Positions 30,620 to 33,030 of a stretch of 33,030 nucleotides of DNA are shown here, piece by piece. Source of the DNA: Chloroflexota bacterium (GTDB taxonomy: Bacteria; Chloroflexota; Dormibacteria; CF-121); contig VBHC01000125.1 in assembly GCA_005889535.1 (NCBI GenBank), positions 1-33,030 of the forward strand, given 5' to 3'. Both the position numbers and the translations under genes were made by a program. A model generated the notes under the pieces. That model was not told where the DNA came from. It searched no databases and saw only the letters and a list, made by a program, of their open reading frames with translations. The number at the start of each line of letters is the position of its first letter. Position 1 is the first letter of the stretch.

Positions 30620-31915
30620 GTGGGCTCGCCTTCGACCGATGGCAGCCGCGCCTCGATCCACAGCCTTCGCTGGTATATCAGTGTCGGTTTCCTCATGGTC
30701 GGGGTCGGCCCCCTGATCTTCTTTGGCGCCCAGCGCATCTCCGCCCTCTTCGCGACCCAGAACGAGAGCATCCAGCAGAAACATGAGCCAATGGCGGAAA
30801 GCCTCTCCCAGGCAATCTACGGCTACCTTCTGGATCAGACCTCGGCCTTGCAGAGCACCGCCTCACAAATCGAGTCGGATAACGACTCGAGCATCGCGCG
30901 CCTGAACGACCCGGGCTTCAACGCCGCCCACTTGAACCAGGAGCTGGCCGCGGCACACTCCGCTCAGCCGGCGCTGCTCCAGCTTTACGTCGGGAACCTG
31001 GCCGGGCGGGCCATCGCCGCGGCGCCGCCGGCCGGCATCGGCGTCGACTACAGCGTCTGGAACTACGTCAAGGACGTGTTGAACCCACGCCGGATCGGGC
31101 CCAAGTACTCGGACGTGGTTCGTTCTCAAGGCGATGCCAGCGTCGCCGCGGTCGTGATCGCCGTTCCGATCCTGGATGCGCGGCGTAACCTGATCGGCTT
31201 TCTCGCCGGGACGGTGGACCTTTCTGAAGTCCAGCGCTTATCCAACTACAGCCGGATCGGCCCAACCGGCCAGGCGGTGGTGGTCGACCGCCGCGGCCGC
31301 GTGATCGCCCATCCCCGTGACGACTGGAGGGTCGAGGCAAAAGATCTGTCCTCCTCTGGGATCTTTCAGCAGTCGCTCGGGGAGGAAACCGGCGTGAGCT
31401 GGTACACAGACCTCGACGGGAACGTTCCGCGGGCGGCCGGATTTGCCACGGTCCCGGTGGTTGGATGGAAGGTCTGGGTGTCGCAGCCGGTTGCCGAGCT
31501 GCGAACGGAATTGACGCCGCTCATCGTGAGCACGGTCGAGTGGCTGCTGGTCGCGATCGTGCTGGCCCTGCTGCTGGGCTTCCTGGCGGCCGCATGGATC
31601 AGCCGGCCGGTGGATGAGCTGATCCGAGCCGCGGGCCGTATTGCCCAGGGCGACTTCGTCACGCCGGTCACGGTCCGGGAGCGCTTTGCGGCCAAGGAAC
31701 TCAGGGAGTTGGCCCATACGTTCAATCAAATGGCCCGCCAGCTCAGCGGCGCCTACCTGACGCTCGAGGAAAAGGTCTCTCAACGAACCTCCGAACTGCA
31801 GGCCGCCAACCAGGAGCTGGCGCGAGCCAACAAGCTGAAGTCGGAGTTCCTGGCCAACGTCTCGCACGAGCTCCGCACGCCGCTGTCGGCGATCATCGGT
31901 TTTTCGCACCGATGA
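30620..31915 (+). CDS. Hybrid sensor histidine kinase, N-terminal half (ends at a frameshift)
   Basis: 431 residues from GTG 30620. TM1 lies at about 18-37, an extracytoplasmic Cache-type sensor at about 45-295 ([40 protein letters not shown]), TM2 at about 301-326, HAMP at 326-380, a coiled coil ([18 protein letters not shown]), then the H-box [20 protein letters not shown] with phospho-acceptor H416. Two residues later the frame ends in TGA. The second half of the dimerisation helix, the ATPase domain and two receivers continue from base 31911 in the +1 frame. As written this half cannot phosphorylate itself. It is either a broken gene or a sequence error. It is divergent from nth across a 125-nt gap. 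Confidence 0.82.
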   Translation: MGSPSTDGSRASIHSLRWYISVGFLMVGVGPLIFFGAQRISALFATQNESIQQKHEPMAESLSQAIYGYLLDQTSALQSTASQIESDNDSSIARLNDPGFNAAHLNQELAAAHSAQPALLQLYVGNLAGRAIAAAPPAGIGVDYSVWNYVKDVLNPRRIGPKYSDVVRSQGDASVAAVVIAVPILDARRNLIGFLAGTVDLSEVQRLSNYSRIGPTGQAVVVDRRGRVIAHPRDDWRVEAKDLSSSGIFQQSLGEETGVSWYTDLDGNVPRAAGFATVPVVGWKVWVSQPVAELRTELTPLIVSTVEWLLVAIVLALLLGFLAAAWISRPVDELIRAAGRIAQGDFVTPVTVRERFAAKELRELAHTFNQMARQLSGAYLTLEEKVSQRTSELQAANQELARANKLKSEFLANVSHELRTPLSAIIGFSHR

Positions 31916-33030
31916 ACAGCAGCAGGACATCTTGCAGGTGAACAAGAGCGGCCAATCGCTTCTCGCGCTGATCAACCAGATCCTCGATCTGAGCAAGATC
32001 GAGGCGGGCAAGATGGAGCTCTCGGTGGAGCGTGTCGACCTGCCGGCGCTGATCATCTCGATCCTGGAAAGCATCAGCCCGCTCGCGCAAGAGAAGGGGC
32101 TTCGCATCGAAACTCGATTCGCGCCCGGCTTGCCGGCGGTCGAGGGTGACGCCGCCCGCCTCAAGCAGGTCCTGATCAACCTGCTGTCCAATGCTGTCAA
32201 GTTCACAGAGCGCGGCCACATCGAAGTCATCGCCCAGCCATCGGGCCGTATGGTCCGGATCGCCGTCAAGGACACCGGTATCGGCATCTCGGCTGATTCG
32301 CAGCGAGTGATCTTCGAAGAGTTCGTGCAGGGGGACGGCAGCAGCACCCGGCGGCACGGCGGCACCGGCCTGGGTCTGAGCATCGTCCGCAAGCTGGTCG
32401 AGATGCATGGTGGGGCGATCACCGTCAGCAGCGAACCAGGCCGGGGCAGCACGTTCACGTTTACCGTCCCCGCCTGGGCCACCGGCCAGGGCGCCGTGAC
32501 CTCGCTTCAGCGGCGGCCGCTCCGCCGGCCCAACCAGGGCCTGCCGGGCACCGCCATCCTGGTGGTGGACGACGATCCGAGCGTCCGGCAGCTGATTTCC
32601 CGGCACCTCGAGCAGGAGGGCTGGAAGACGGTGCAGGCTTCGAACGCCACCGATGCGCTGCAGCTGGCGCGTGAGAGCCGGCCGATGCTCATCACGCTGG
32701 ACATCATGATGCCGGACGCATCCGGCTGGTGGGTGCTCGAGAAGTTGAAGGAAGATCCGCAGACGGCGGGCATCCCGGTGCTGGTCGTCACCATCGTGGA
32801 GGATCAGCGGCTGGTCTTTGCGCTCGGCGCATCGGACTACCTGGGGAAACCGTACGACCGCGGGGCTTTGATCGCCAAGATCCACCGGCTGCTGCCTCAG
32901 CTCGACGGCAAGCGGGTGCTGGTCGTCGATGATGACCCGGAGGCCCGCGCCATGCTGGCCAAGATCCTCAAGGAGGAGCACGCAACCGTCGTTGGCGCGG
33001 CGAGCGGTGATGAGGCGATGACGCTGGTCA
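31911..33030 (+). CDS. Hybrid histidine kinase, C-terminal half (out of frame; runs off the right edge)
   Basis: An open frame of 373 codons to the window edge, without its own clear start (GTG 31938 is the first good candidate). It begins with [20 protein letters not shown], the second dimerisation helix of the kinase encoded just upstream. It then has the ATPase N-box ([15 protein letters not shown]), G1 (DTGIGIS) and G2 ([10 protein letters not shown]). Receiver 1 starts near 32553 ([13 protein letters not shown], phospho-acceptor in LDIMMPD, GKPYD). Receiver 2 starts near 32917 ([14 protein letters not shown]) and is cut by the edge. The unbroken ATPase and receiver motifs suggest the frameshift is recent or an artefact. 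Confidence 0.8.

Noticed and set aside
31238-32981. Two long minus-strand open frames opposite the histidine kinase
   Set aside because: They mirror kinase, HATPase and receiver motifs on the plus strand and show no domain of their own.

Overview
The window is a dense, GC-rich bacterial stretch. It holds about 30 protein genes, many GTG and TTG starts, frequent 1-14 nt gene overlaps and no gap above 140 nt. No RNA gene, insertion sequence, phage gene or CRISPR array was seen. The gene content suggests an uncultured Chloroflexota- or Dormibacterota-like soil or freshwater bacterium: a type IV pilus cluster without a secretin (fitting a single membrane), several GAF/HD-GYP/GGDEF proteins, a PPi-type phosphofructokinase, and Pyl-free MttB plus DMGDH-like genes. 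This placement is inference; no marker gene proves it.

Region 1 (1-9843, all +) is one tightly packed operon for methylated amines. It holds the 3' part of a dimethylglycine/sarcosine dehydrogenase-like flavoprotein, a choline/ethanolamine kinase-like phosphotransferase, an iron-type alcohol dehydrogenase, an MttB-superfamily methyltransferase without a pyrrolysine codon, a second complete DMGDH-like flavoprotein, an aldehyde dehydrogenase and an AbiEii-like nucleotidyltransferase. Together they could strip methyl groups from glycine betaine or related compounds and oxidise the resulting aldehydes. No corrinoid protein or transporter lies in the window.

Region 2 (9859-17043) mixes signalling and housekeeping. 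It has a single-domain response regulator with its own good promoter, a membrane HD-GYP/GAF/GGDEF protein, rsmE, mtaB, a HIT hydrolase, a membrane protein with a long Ser/Pro and Thr-Pro stalk, and a membrane diguanylate cyclase.

Region 3 (17082-24661) is a type IV pilus cluster. A lone prepilin-peptidase N-terminal domain is divergent from pilT, followed by a BldC/excisionase-like regulator, pilB with a c-di-GMP-binding MshEN domain, pilC, three minor pseudopilins, pilM, a 49-residue PilN-like mini-protein and a major pilin with a strong terminator. The surrounding cyclases and phosphodiesterases give an obvious c-di-GMP input to PilB.

Region 4 (24659-33030) has a REC/HD-GYP protein divergent from an unusual HTH-GAF-HD(degenerate)-GAF-GGDEF protein, a PPi-type phosphofructokinase, a LiaF-like membrane protein, endonuclease III, and a hybrid histidine kinase that is split by a frameshift inside its dimerisation helix and runs off the right edge.

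A recurring feature is a TANNNT box 6-8 nt before the start codon of non-operonic genes, which suggests common leaderless transcription.
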